Position numbers and translations under genes: made by a program. A stretch of 64,000 nucleotides of DNA from Siphonodentalium dalli (lineage: Eukaryota > Mollusca > Scaphopoda > Gadilida > Siphonodentaliidae): contig CP136062.1 in assembly GCA_032622095.1 (NCBI GenBank), positions 14,967,710 to 15,031,709 on the forward strand, in the 5' to 3' direction. The notes under the pieces are model-generated. The model ran no database searches. It was not told the DNA's origin and saw nothing but the letters and a program-made list of their open reading frames with translations. Every line of letters begins with the position of its first letter. Position 1 is the first letter of the stretch. Below, in pieces: positions 12,402 to 23,689 of the stretch.

Positions 12402-12930
12402 ACAGTAGAACTGTAGAATGTCGATCACACAAACGTCGATCTCTCGACCAGTTTTCCTATTAACCCTTTACCCAACAATCCGGCCAAAACCGGCCAAATA
12501 AAGCTTCAACAGCCTAAAATATCTTCGGTCTGTCTCAATAATACCATACAAATATGGATATCATTGGAACCGGCTCCTTGACCACATTGTGATGGTTACA
12601 GTTATACCCTGTGCCAATGCATTCTCTTATATATGCGAGTCGACCATAGGTCGCCTCGCATATATAAGAGAATGCATTGGCCTAAAAAAAAACTTTTTTT
12701 AACACTTTTTACCATTTTTTCTTACATTCTTTAACAATTTTATAATTTTTAATGTGTTAAGCCAATGCATTCTCTTATATATGCGAGGCGACCTATGGTC
12801 GACTCGCATATATAAGAGAATGCATTGGCACAGGGCCGTTCTGTTGGGTAAAGGGTTAAGCCTATAGTTTCTGACTTCGTTCTCTCGTAGTTCGATCTCT
12901 CGACAAGGATTTGAGCCCCGTATGTTGGAA
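12402..12930. mobile_element. Possible pogo/Tigger-like end, interrupted by a MITE
   Basis: 'TACAGTAGAACTGTAGAATG', then 'gtcgatctctcgacc', resembles the CAGTAGAAC-type ends with repeated 'tcgatctctcga' phrases of pogo/Tigger elements. After the MITE at 12460-12859 it resumes as 'ttctctcgtagttcgatctc'. No transposase is visible, and the call rests on the end style only. Confidence 0.3.
12460..12859. mobile_element. piggyBac-like foldback MITE, intact 400-bp copy
   Basis: TTAACCCTTTACCCAACA at 12460 is matched perfectly in reverse complement by the sequence ending at 12859. Two ~70-nt hairpins (12614-12681 and 12763-12829) are themselves inverted copies of one another: each has perfect 27-bp stems around a 15-nt centre. 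They are separated by a T-rich, then A-rich spacer. An asymmetric arm of about 150 bp (12480-12610) carries 'aaatatcttcggtctgtctc'. A decayed relative lies at 56850-56970. Confidence 0.9.
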
Positions 12931-13215
12931 TTGTCGCTTAGAGCCTTGACTTTGCTTTGCAACTTATCTACTGCTAGTACAAGCAAATACATCCCACCCG
13001 TTAAGCAGCTGACAAACTACAAGAGGGATATCAACCAGGTTTACATCTCCTTGTGTGCGAAATATGTGTCATGGAAAATAATCCGGAAAATGTTAGAATA
13101 CAAAATCACGTTTCCAATAGAAATATTTTATTTTTGGGAGCAATAAAAAGGAGCTAAATTGGGAGGAATTTCTAGGGCGGGCAGGCAGGTGTGAGAAACA
13201 AACTACTTAATTTGC

Positions 13216-14150
13216 CTAATTTTTTCAGAGAGGAGCATGCACTTCATTTAGCAATCAACTTTCAACTGAATACATTTGTGACATTGTAGTTTGTGGTGAA
13301 GAATGCATAATGATAATCAACTTAAATGCCTGGAGCTTTGGTTCTGTTTTGCACACAGGGGTCTGTAACGCGCTCCACTGTCCGCCCCCTTTTGCGCTGC
13401 CCATATACGCCGCTTCTATATATGTGCCTGCTTCATGCTAATGGTAGTATAATCGACACAAGGGTAACTGTAGATATTCACCCTTTTAACAGTGTTCGGA
13501 CAAATTTAGCCCATTCACCCAACTAATGCTAACGATATAGCCACGGATGTATCGGCGAAGAATTCATCTTTCAATCAATACCACAAACTCCCATCAGAAC
13601 CATTCATATACATAGCATTTGATAAATTTAGTAGAAACAGACAATCACCGCTCAGTATTAGAATCGAGGTCGTGGCTATATCGTTAGCATTAGTGGGGTG
13701 AATGGGCTAAAAGGGGGTGGACAGTAGCGCACGTTACAGGCCCATGTGGTTTTGCCTTATAAGTTCCCAGTTGTTAAGTTTAAACCAATAGTCCCCACTT
13801 GTACACACTGTAATTCATTGACTTGGTCGTGTTTGTTAATTTTGGGGACATGATACAAGAACCTTAAATTAATATTATCAGAGCGAAGCATGCATGTCAT
13901 TTAGAAATCTACTTTTCAATAACAATACTTCTGTGGCAATTTAATTTGCTGTGAAAAAGATAAAGTTAACAAACACAACCACACCAATGAATTTGTGTGT
14001 AAAAGTGGGGACTGTTGATTTAAACTTAAGAACTGGGAACTTATCCAAAGCTCCTGACACTGTTGTTGATTTGTAGGCCTATTGTACATTAGAGAAAATA
14101 GCCACAAAAGCCTTAAACATATTTCTCAGAGAGAAACTTACTATCAGTTT
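13216..14150. repeat. A and B repeat units interrupted by a foldback element
   Basis: An A unit starts at about 13216 and is broken after 'tggagctttgg' at about 13341. It resumes at 13759 with 'ataagttcccagttgttaag', and a B-like unit follows from about 13890. The piece in between is the element listed separately. Confidence 0.7.
13342..13758. mobile_element. Foldback element inside an A unit
   Basis: The left side 'ctgtaacgcgctccactgtc', then 'tttagcccattcaccc', then 'taatgctaacgatatagcca' is mirrored on the right by complementary phrases with a few mismatches. A loop of about 120 bp separates the arms. Exact ends and target duplication are unclear, and no coding sequence is seen. Confidence 0.75.
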
Positions 14151-14295
14151 AAAGACCCATCTCCTAATGAGTAAAAAAAAACTCTGGCATTATAATAGTA
14201 TTGTCATGTCAAAATAAACCAACACAGTCTGTGAAGAACAGCATCAATTATTATTATTTTAATATTCATAGATTTTGGCCATTCTGACCTTCTTT

Positions 14296-14469
14296 GGTGG
14301 AAATCTATACAAATTACATGCTTTTGATGTGAGTGAATTTTATGATAACAGTTCTAAAGCTGAATTTGTAGTGAACGTAAGTTGTGCTATAATGTGGTAA
14401 ATTCAACATTAGAACTGTATTGTAAATTTCACTCACATCGAAAGCATGTAATTGATATACATTTCCACC
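14296..14469. repeat. Small inverted repeat (foldback)
   Basis: Arms of about 40 bp, 'ggtggaaatctatacaaatt' onward and its complement ending 'atatacatttccacc', flank a ~90-bp centre. Both arms include 'cttttgatgtgagtga' or its variant. Confidence 0.7.
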
Positions 14470-14489
14470 AAATTCCACCAGAAACATTT

Positions 14490-15119
14490 AATTTAAATTC
14501 TGCATCTCCATAATCTGTGTACACAGTTTAGGGAAAATTTAATAGCCTGACTTACAGTATGAGACTCTCCAGTCTGCATTCTAAATTATCTAATCATTAT
14601 TTATATTGAGACATGCAGACCTTTGGATTTACTAACAGACAATGTTCATCAAACATTGTGCTTACTGAGGTATTAAAGCTGGGATAGAAAAGATCAAACC
14701 TATCTTAACTTGATACTTTCTGCTCACGATTATCTAAAATTCACTTCCAGTTCCATATGCATTAGAGCAAACATGCCATTCAATGGTAATCATAAGGAAG
14801 ACTATTAAAACACATAATGACCCTGAGAAATAAATCCCTTTTTCTGACCACGTAAAAAACTGATCAAAGAGATCAGAAAAAGTAAGTATTTCTCATGTTT
14901 ATTTAGTGTTTCTTAGGCTTAACCTTAAATTTCTCAGACGTTAGGTTTTTCTCAGGTGATCCTATTTCAGACGATATGTAATTCTCAGGTGATCCTTGAC
15001 AGTCCTCCACGGTCTAGTAGATCAACTTTCCTGAAGATCTTTATCAATAAGTTGTTTCCCAGGGAGTCAACGGTTCATTATTGCATTAGCAAAGTAAGTT
15101 CCGACCGTTTTTTCTGTAG
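14490..15119. other. Anonymous sequence
   Basis: AT-rich, with no recognisable gene or repeat. It would be the 3' flank of the possible exon at 15120-15383. Confidence 0.4.
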
Positions 15120-15383
15120 TCATCCACTTTCTTCTTTAGTAGTTTTGTGTGATGAACTGGCCTTCTCTGTGATTACAGATGCTGAGGTAGTGTTATGATT
15201 ATCTGCATCTGAACTATATCCATCATTCTCATCATCTGAGGCATCCACCCGGTCCCCGGCATCACACTGCTCTTCGACTAAGTCATTACAAACTTCAATC
15301 TCGCCCAAAGTTTTACCACGAAAACTGGAAAGACTTCCCTGATCAGCTGCCAGCATAATTTTTGACACTTTGGCAACCTGCAT
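15120..15383 (-). CDS. Possible terminal coding exon of an unidentified gene
   Basis: The minus frame runs to a stop at 15120. In transcript sense it follows a plausible acceptor, 'ccagtaatgtcatgcag', just upstream of GTTGCC, so the exon may begin at about 15363 and the in-frame Met may be incidental. The peptide has a basic/hydrophobic start (VAKVSKIMLAADQGSLSSFR), then GKTLGEIEV, then a strongly acidic Asp/Glu/Ser stretch (around DASDDENDGYSSDAD) and a Ser/Thr/Lys tail. That composition looks like a real protein terminus, not random AT-rich translation. I cannot name the family and found no partner exon. It could be chance. Confidence 0.35.
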   Translation of the reverse strand: MQVAKVSKIMLAADQGSLSSFRGKTLGEIEVCNDLVEEQCDAGDRVDASDDENDGYSSDADNHNTTSASVITEKASSSHKTTKEESG

Positions 15384-16855
15384 GACATTACTGGGAAGTC
15401 TATAGTGATTTCTGTCAATTGCTAAGTTATGCCCTAAAAATATTTAAAAAAAATTATTTAAATTTTTTTTTTTAATTTAATATCAAAATAAAATAACAAA
15501 ATTAGAGCCAGGCGGTTTTTCCAGGAAAACCACCGGAAACAGACTTTTTGTTGTTGATAGGCCTAAGGTCTGGTCACAATGTGATTTTTGACGATCTTTA
15601 CAAATGCCCCGGTCATGAGTGAGCACAATTAATGGAACGGGAGGATTATATTTGGACATCTTATTGGTACTATTAGTGCGAACAGTACAGGGGTTTGTTG
15701 ATTCCGCCAGTCTCAGCAAATGCTGTGACATCAGAGATTAGGTCACTGAAGTTGACCAAGTGCACATCCGGATAAATCATTTTCACAATGTTCGGTGAAT
15801 ACTCTATATTGATCAAGCTTCACGATTATGCCAGATGTCTGAAGTATTGAATTAGCACATGTGACAAATCCGAAATCCCACACTTGTGATACTGGTACTA
15901 TGTTAGATATGTTCTCGCAATAAAACAGATATATTTCATTTTTTTTGTATCAAATTTATTAGATCAGAAATGATAACAAATACCGGTGCCCCGAATAATC
16001 TGACGTATATATAGCTAAAGTTCCGGACATCTGCTCACATTTAATCCTACCGCGGTACACAAAAATGAACCTGTTTCTACTCAGAATCATGTTTGAAAAA
16101 TGAGTTTACCGTAAAAATAATTCGTAGATAGGATACTGCAGAGTATATGTTTATGATCAGAAGGTTCATTATTAAATAAAGTGTGATATAATGGACTGTA
16201 TTTCCTGCATGTCTGCATATTTTCTGTGAAAAACGACAGGCCGATCACGATTGGCAGATGTTTAACCCATACCTTGGCGATACCGATTAGCTATAACTGA
16301 TAATTGGTCAAAGATATGATCACAGTAATACATATACCAGTACTTAAACCTAAAATCAAAACATAAAATAATTTGTCTTTTAAAGAAGGGGTTAAAGTAT
16401 TTGGGGTGGGGGAATTGTTTTAATTCTCAAAACTCTGTCCCTATTCACAGAAGGACCTCTCCCTGTGAGATCCAATGGTTTAGCCATTAGTCAATTTAAC
16501 AGATAGGATAAACAATTATTCAGCCAGCAGGTTGTTTATCTTTACCTTCATACAACCACCCCATAGAGCTCTGTAACATACTATGTCATCACTCAATTAA
16601 TAACAGATTTCGCTTGGAATGAAATCTATTAAAGGTACTCTCATACAATCTGGATATTGGACGTTCACATGGCAATTTATTGATATCATTATTTATATTA
16701 TATGCAACTATTGCAATAAAATCTTCATATTTTCAAAACAAGACATCACACCTAATTAATGATATACAACTAGAACAAATAAGTGTCAATCACAAATTTT
16801 TTTTTTTAATTAAATAACATTTTTATTATTATAAAAGATTTTAAATATTTAAATT
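15384..16855. other. Anonymous AT-rich sequence
   Basis: No gene or repeat is recognised. The minus ORF at 15483-15731 shows no motif. Homopolymer and AT runs occur near 15440-15480 and 16795-16860. Confidence 0.4.
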
Positions 16856-16859
16856 GAGC

Positions 16860-17220
16860 GAGGAAATTCAATCTAAAAAAATGGGTCATAATTCCTTTAA
16901 AATAAATCGGATCAAACCCATATTCGAAATTGATCTGTATTTTGGGCTGAAAATCTCACATACCAAATTTGGTGTCAATCAGATAAAAAATTTGTGAGTT
17001 ATGGCAGCATGAGTAAAAAAAAAGGGCCATAATTCTGTAAAAAAAAACTTTGATATTCGAACTCCAACTGTATTTTGGGATGTGAAACCTATATACAAAA
17101 TTTGGTTTCGATCAAATAGAGAATGTTAGAGTTATCGCATAATGCCTAAAGTGTCTACGGACGGACAGACAGATGGACGGATGTACAGATGGACAGACGA
17201 ACGACGAGTGGTCAATGCGG
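16860..17220. repeat. Dispersed repeat of the 'acggacggacagac' type
   Basis: Repeated phrases of about 120-150 bp ('gggtcataattcc', 'cccatattcgaaattgatct', 'accaaatttggtgtcaatca') end in 'ctacggacggacagacagat'. The layout parallels 10722-11876 and 61380-62000. Confidence 0.65.
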
Positions 17221-17687
17221 ACATTGACACTATGTGTACCATACTATGGTATAGGTATACGGTACATAGAAAGTTTTATCTCATGCAGAGTACAAGAAAA
17301 ATATACCAAACCTGGTGTGCCCCTTTAATATTTCTATTCATATTTGTAATCAATTGAAATCAATGTCAAAAATAGCATAAACATTCCATCTATGATATTT
17401 TGAGTTGAGAAACTCACAAACAAAATTTTGGTTCTTATCAGTTGAAAAATTGTTAATTTATCGAAGCATGCATGAATTCTATGTCAAGACTATATAACCA
17501 ATTTAGAATTACATCAATATCGATAATACGTGTGTGCTATCTCGCAGATGTCCAAATATATAACTAGGTATTGTTTTGTTTATAAAAATAAAATATGTGA
17601 ATTGACTTGAGATACCTGAAATTGAACACAATGGCTGGTAGTAATATAGGCAATCGCGTTAAACTTTCATACCCGGGGGTATATGGG

Positions 17688-18220
17688 AGGCCAAATTCAC
17701 ATTTATTAATAATTGCGCTGAAGCGAAATCCAGCTTGATTCATATATATTGCCACAAGCATACACCCCTGAATAGATAGGTTATTCCATTATCATCAATT
17801 CATATGGGATATCCACCAATTGCGTTTCAGCGCAATTCAATTGCGCTGAAGCGCAATTCAAAATTAATTGTGCTGAAGCGCAATTGAATTGCGCTGAAGC
17901 GCAGTTAATTTTTCACATACTACTCAAGCAATTCAATTGCGCTTCAGCGCAATTATTATTATTTATTATTATTAATGTTGGGTTGAATAGGTGCAGGGAG
18001 AAATTTAACTGGTATCGCATCGCAATTTGCTTCCCAAATTTGGATAATAGATATGCAATTTGGTATGAATTTTCTATGATTTCAGAACAATGCTACATGT
18101 ATCTAATTATGTCATTATGAGGTTATTTGCTAATCAAAATTTCAAAAGTTGCTCCCTGAATAGGTTGGTTATTCCATTATCATAAATTCATATGCAATAC
18201 CAACCAATTGCACTTCAGAC
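17688..18220. repeat. GGGAGGCC-family end, TTGCGCTGAAGCGCAA palindromes and a direct repeat
   Basis: A left end 'tatgggaggccaaattcaca' is followed by several copies of the palindrome TTGCGCTGAAGCGCAA or a variant between 17720 and 17960. A phrase 'aggttattccattatcat' at about 17779 is repeated at about 18163 with its flanks, a ~70-bp direct repeat. No complete element boundary is visible. Confidence 0.6.
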
Positions 18221-18439
18221 TGCTTCCTTGCCTCTTATCATGAGTATTATGAGTCAACAAAGGACAGTAAACAATCATGAGAGCACCCATACCTTTCACA
18301 TTAAGGGCTGAGAGGATAATATCAAATGATTTATGGACGGAGTCATTTTATATTCGTTTAAAACCACATCTCAGAAAATTCTTTAGAAGTCTTCAGTCAC
18401 ATCAGAAGGAATAAAGGCAAGGATACTAAGTTTCCCCTG

Positions 18440-19042
18440 CCGCACCACATAATAGCGTTCCCTTCTGGGCGACTCACAAAACATTTCCTTCTGTTTTAGT
18501 CGATGCGACTCTCGATAGCATTACCTATATGTATTATCAGGGTAACTTGCGACACCGGTACCTTCTGTTTTAGTCGGGGCAATGATAGCTTTAATATAAG
18601 CTGTATGAATCGGGCCGACTCGTGATAGCGTTGCCTTCTGTATTAATCAGGGGGACTCACGATAGCATATTTCCTTCTGCTTTAGTCGGTGCTACTCGTG
18701 ATAGCATTACATTCTCTATTAATCGTGAAACTCGCAATAGAATTTGCTTCTGTTTTAGTCGGGGCTACTCATAGCATTATCTTCTGTTTTAGTTGGGCCG
18801 ACTCGCGATATCATTATCTTCTGTATTAGTCGGGGTGATTCACTTTTGGATTATCTTCTTTATTTGTTTGGGCTACTCTCGATAGGATTGATTAGTCATG
18901 GTGACTTGCAATAGCATTAAATATTATGTTCTGTTTTAATCAGGCCAACTCGCGATAGCATTTTAGTCGGGGTAACTTGCGATACCAGTATATACTTTCT
19001 GTTTTAGTCAGGGTAACTCATGATACCATTAACATCTGTATG
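18440..19042. repeat. Degenerate tandem repeat, unit ~38-50 bp
   Basis: A phrase close to 'ccttctgttttagtcggg' followed by 'gactcgcgatagcatt' recurs about a dozen times with heavy substitution and length change. No reading frame is maintained. Confidence 0.75.
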
Positions 19043-19616
19043 AATCGGGGCGGATCCTGATGGCATTGGCATTGCCTTATGCATTAGTCAGGTCAGGGAG
19101 AACCCAAAATCGATGTACTAAACCTCGATTTGTGTATGAAACCTCGATCGAGGTTCTTCGAGACCATGTGACCACTGGTGATATAATGTGGAGTATTTCA
19201 TCTTACACCTAAGGGAGGCCAAATTCACAATTAATAATTAATTGTGCTTGATTGCGCTTAAGCACAATTAGTTATTAAATGTGAATTTGGCCTCCCATAT
19301 GGGGTAAACATAACAATACATTTAATCAGAATCGGGGCGGCTCCTGATGGCATTGCCATTGCCTTATGCATTAGTCAGGTCAGGGAGAACCCAAAATCGA
19401 TGTACTAAACCTCGATTTGTGTATGAAACCTCGATCGAGGTTCTTCGAGACCATGTGACCACTGGTGATATAATGTGGAGTATTTCATCTTACACCTAAG
19501 GGAGGCCAAATTCACATTTAAAAATTAATTGTGCTTGATTGCGCTTAAGCACAATTAGTTATTAAATGTGAATTTGGCCTCCCATATGGGGTAAACATAA
19601 CAATACATTTAATCAG
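19043..19616. repeat. Tandem duplication (287-bp period) carrying an 84-bp hairpin MITE
   Basis: Two nearly identical copies start at about 19043 and 19330. Each holds an 84-bp hairpin (19213-19296 and 19500-19583) with ends GGGAGGCCAAATTCACA and the complement, centred on a GCGCTTAAGC palindrome. The hairpin lies at the same offset in both copies, so it was inserted before the duplication. Confidence 0.85.
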
Positions 19617-19619
19617 ATC

Positions 19620-20806
19620 TGACAAGTACATCTATTTAGCAAGTACAACTATGATGTCCAGACACATGGTCAACGCCATAAAAAGCACATTCTCAGCTAC
19701 ATATTATTTCATTGACAATCCGTGATGCCCAATATTCTATAAACCAGCCCAGCTTAAATAGAGTTGCCTCCCTGGCAATATATGCCCAGCTGACGTTTAC
19801 GAAAAACATGCGCAGTTATGTTTACGGACTACATGTACGAAATAAAATAAAATAAAATACACACGTAGTTATGTTTACGAATTACGAAATCAAATTAAAT
19901 AGAATAGAACATTGAATATATTCACACTGAATGTATTTACTTTTTATTCCAATGATGACTTGGAATTTGAGTGTTCCTACAACGACTGACTCGTGTTTTG
20001 GGTGTGCTGCCAATGTGTTTCTGGTACGAAATGTGTCATACTTTTATCTGAACTCTGATGTCTGTGTAACAAGTTTTTGTTGTTGTTAATACTTTGTTTT
20101 CGGTCGACATTGCTTACCTTCGGCGATCACACAAAGCGTACTTTACCCACAGGCACTTGGAACTAGGTCTCAAAAGACCAAAATGATGTTTTTTTTATGA
20201 AATGTCACTATTGGAAATCAATTTGGGCTTTTGTCAGTTCTGGAACCTAGTTCCAAGCGCCTGCATGTGCTGTAAATCTGTAGTTAGTTGCATCATTGGC
20301 ATTCATTGCAATGTCACCCATGTCTACCTTCTAATGTTTATCAACAAAATACAAAAAGATGATCTGATGATCTAACTACTATAGCTATAGGATACTACGA
20401 AATTACCGTAGGTAACTTAAAATTGTCTTTACACATACAAACTTCAAACTCAAATTTTGAAGAAAAAAAAAATATGTATTTGTACTAGAACTTACATGGG
20501 TCAACTGTAATTTCATCACATAAAACTTGTTCCCAATACAGCATACTGGGCCTGGCATTATTATTACTGGGAAGTATAAAGCTCTGTACTTGAGTTATTT
20601 CATACCATTTCAATTTTCATTGTAAAATTTACCACTAAGCTCTGAGCTTTGGTAATGGTAACAAACAAACTAACATGTAATAACATGGTACCGGTTGCCT
20701 ATGTCACTGTGTGGACGCATATAGATTAGTAAATAGGTACCACAAAGGCATTACAGTGTAGCCTGTCATAAAGACTAAAGTTGATAAACATGCATGCACT
20801 AAGTCT
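19620..20806. other. Anonymous sequence with one small inverted repeat
   Basis: No gene is seen. At 20148-20270 'cacaggcacttggaactagg' is mirrored by 'cctagttccaagcgcctg', forming ~22-bp arms around ~80 bp. Confidence 0.5.
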
Positions 20807-22987
20807 ATTGCCTTGAAAAGTTGAGTAGGCCTACAATTCACTGCCTTTATTAGTGAGTCAGGGGAAGATCTACCACCCAGCGCACGCCCCGCTATTCTTG
20901 CCAGTTCAGTGGATTATCGCGAATATCGGGTAAAAATCACTGCCAACCACAGAAACTGGAAGCGTTACTTGTAAATAAATTTAAATAAACGAAAAATATC
21001 TATAAAATAATTCACAAGAATGGAAACGGGTGTTTTCAAACTGATATATGTATGATTGTGTAACAATTGTTTTTGTGACCTATTGTAAATATTGTATATA
21101 TGTTATAGCATGTTTCGCCTTAATTGACGACTTTGCAATAAACAATCAAAACTAATTTTGAAATTATGAAAAACACCCATGTCAATTTAGAAATAATGTC
21201 TGATGGAAATGTCTGGGCCGTACATTGATGTCAATAGTGAGTATTTATGACTATAAGTGGTCTGTTAGTAAAAAAAAAATCACGACAGTTTCATTGCGTG
21301 CCACGTGCGGGAACACATAAGTTGGAATCACTGACTTTTAATTGTATGCCATTTTTAGAAAATATTTGAGGTTATAGGCATCAGGTTTCTAATGCCTATA
21401 ACCTCAAATATTTTCAAAAAATGGCATAAAAGTCAGTGATTCAAACTTCGGCAATCTCACACGACTTCCCCGTCAAGTTTATTTTGGGCTGAAGTTTGTT
21501 TTAAAGAAAACCAAAGCGAGACCACGTGGCCGGGAGATGTTGACATTTATTTTTTCAGCATGGAATCTGAGTATTAAATTGATTCCTTATTAATAATTAT
21601 GAATTACAATTAATATAGGAGCATGACGTATAATATAAAAACATAGTGCATGTGTAACATTCACTTGTGCTTGTAATGGATAGTGGATTAAGCCGTGTTA
21701 AACCATCAAAGAGATCTCACTGAACATCGATCGTGAGTAAACTAATTCAATTTACACGGCATTTATGACTGTATTTCCGCTGTTTGTTTTATCTTGATAG
21801 AAACTGCGCACCTGGCCAAAACCCAGCGAGCAGGACTCTGCGCGTCTACATTTTCTAAAAATGAAAGTCTGCGAAAGTGCCCGAATTGCACTCGGGCGTT
21901 TCCGCAGATCAGTTTGAAAACACCCGTTTCCATTCTTGTGAATTATTTTATAGATATTTTTCGTTTATTTAAATTTATTTACAAGTAACGCTTCCAGTTT
22001 CTGTGGTTGGCAGTGATTTTTACCCGATATTCGCGATAATCCACTGAACTGGCAAGAATAGCGGGGCGTGCGCTGGGTGGTAGATCTTCCCCTGACTCAC
22101 TAATAAAGGCAGTGAATTGTAGGCCTACTCAACTTTTCAAGGCAATTCGGGCACTTTCGCAGACTTTCATTTTTAGAAAATGTAGACGCGCAGAGTCCTG
22201 CTCGCTGGGTTTTGGCCAGGTGCGCAGTTTCTATCAAGATAAAACAAACAGCGGAAATACAGTCATAAATGCCGTGTAAATTGAATTAGTTTACTCACGA
22301 TCGATGTCCAGTGAGATCTCTTTGATGGTTTAACACGGCTTAATCCACTATCCATTACAAGCACAAGTGAATGTTACACATGCACTATGTTTTTATATTA
22401 TACGTCATGCTCCTATATTAATTGTAATTCATAATTATTAATAAGGAATCAATTTAATACTCAGATTCCATGCTGAAAAAATAAATGTCAACATCTCCCG
22501 GCCACGTGGTCTCGCTTTGATTTTCTTTAAAACAAACTTCAGCCCAAAATAAACTTGACGGGGAAGTCGTGTGAGATTGCCGAAGTTTGAATCACTGACT
22601 TTTATGCCATTTTTAGAAAATATTTGAGGTTATAGGCATTAGAAACCTGATGCCTATAACCTCAAATATTTTCTAAAAATGGCATACAATTAAAAGTCAG
22701 TGATTCCAACTTATGTGTTCCCGCACGTGGCACGCAATGAAACTGTCGTGATTTTTTTTTTACTAACAGACCACTTATAGTCATAAATACTCACTATTGA
22801 CATCAATGTACGGCCCAGACATTTCCATCAGACATTATTTCTAAATTGACATGGGTGTTTTTCATAATTTCAAAATTAGTTTTGATTGTTTATTGCAAAG
22901 TCGTCAATTAAGGCGAAACATGCTATAACATATATACAATATTTACAATAGGTCACAAAAACAATTGTTACACAATCATACATATAT
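20807..22987. repeat. Inverted, circularly permuted duplication of a ~1.08-kb segment
   Basis: The order is S (20807-21045), A (21044-21889), an 18-bp spacer (21890-21907), S reversed (21908-22146), A reversed (22142-22987). A simple palindrome would read S-A-A'-S'; here it is S-A-S'-A'. Read in reverse, copy 2 is A followed directly by S, a circular permutation of copy 1. ATTGC occurs at 20807-20811 and 21885-21889, exactly where the circle would close, giving a 1078-bp circle; copy 2 is 1080 bp, the full circle plus 2 bp. The copies differ at only a handful of positions. No coding sequence is recognised. Confidence 0.9.
21326..21441. repeat. Near-perfect hairpin nested in segment A
   Basis: Arms of about 53 bp start 'aatcactgacttttaattgt', continue to 'ttgaggttataggcat', and are mirrored after a 10-nt loop. 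The small arm differences are a short insertion and one or two substitutions. A second copy lies in the inverted segment near 22590-22705. Confidence 0.85.
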
Positions 22988-23218
22988 TAATATATAATAT
23001 GATAAATGTATAGATATATCGTAATATGTATTATAATATCTTATATATATTATATTATAATTTAATCCTTTATAATATCATTATCATAATATTTTGCCTG
23101 AAATAATTATTCACGGATATAAATAATGCACCTAATCACACGTTTTTCAATTTGGAATAATCGGCTCAGTCATATTTTAATTTTCTTGATGCCAATTTGA
23201 TAAAAATACTAACTTTTT

Positions 23219-23689
23219 TCAGTAATAGTTGATTTTCCAAAGATAATAGTCTTTCGATTTTTCTTTCGTAGGATTCTCCCAGTAATATTTCGGGATATAG
23301 TCTGCTCGAATTATCTGTAGTTCGTTGCAAATAATAATAAAATGGTATTCATCACCCGTGCCATCACCGCAAATATCACAGGTTTTGTCACCATTATCCA
23401 CAGATTTAGATTTCCATCTTGTATATTCGACAGGCAGTTTTATATTTGCGGTTCTAAATTTTAGCAAAATGTTAGCTAAGTGAGCCGGTAAGGAACTTAG
23501 ATAGCGACCCATGCCCGGCCTCGTTTTAATACTCATATAAAAACGTGCTCTAGATGAGTTTGCATTCTGCATTTCAGTAAATAGTTCTGTTGTGTGTCGC
23601 TCAATAAGCTCTGATTTTATATTTATAATTTCAGCCTTTGTTAAACCTGACTGATTTGTCCATACTCTTTCTATGTTAAAGACCAGCTG
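23219..23689 (-). pseudogene. LINE ORF2 C-terminal part (3' half of a split LINE)
   Basis: In minus sense the frame contains TKAEIINIKSELIE, then GMGRYLSSL, 'KFRTANIKLPVE', and a CxxC...H...C zinc-knuckle-like motif (CDICGDGTGDEYHFIIIC). This is the usual C-terminal region after the reverse transcriptase of a common invertebrate LINE type. It starts exactly where the fragment at 26479-27603 stops. Removing the insertion 23690-26472 and one CAGCTG copy restores a continuous frame across the junction. The two fragments are thus one LINE. Confidence 0.8.

Noticed and set aside
20807-22987. Ordinary TIR transposon with S as terminal repeats and A as interior
   Set aside because: S-A-S' fits that model, but it does not explain the full reversed A copy joined to S' with the microhomology and the circle-length arithmetic.
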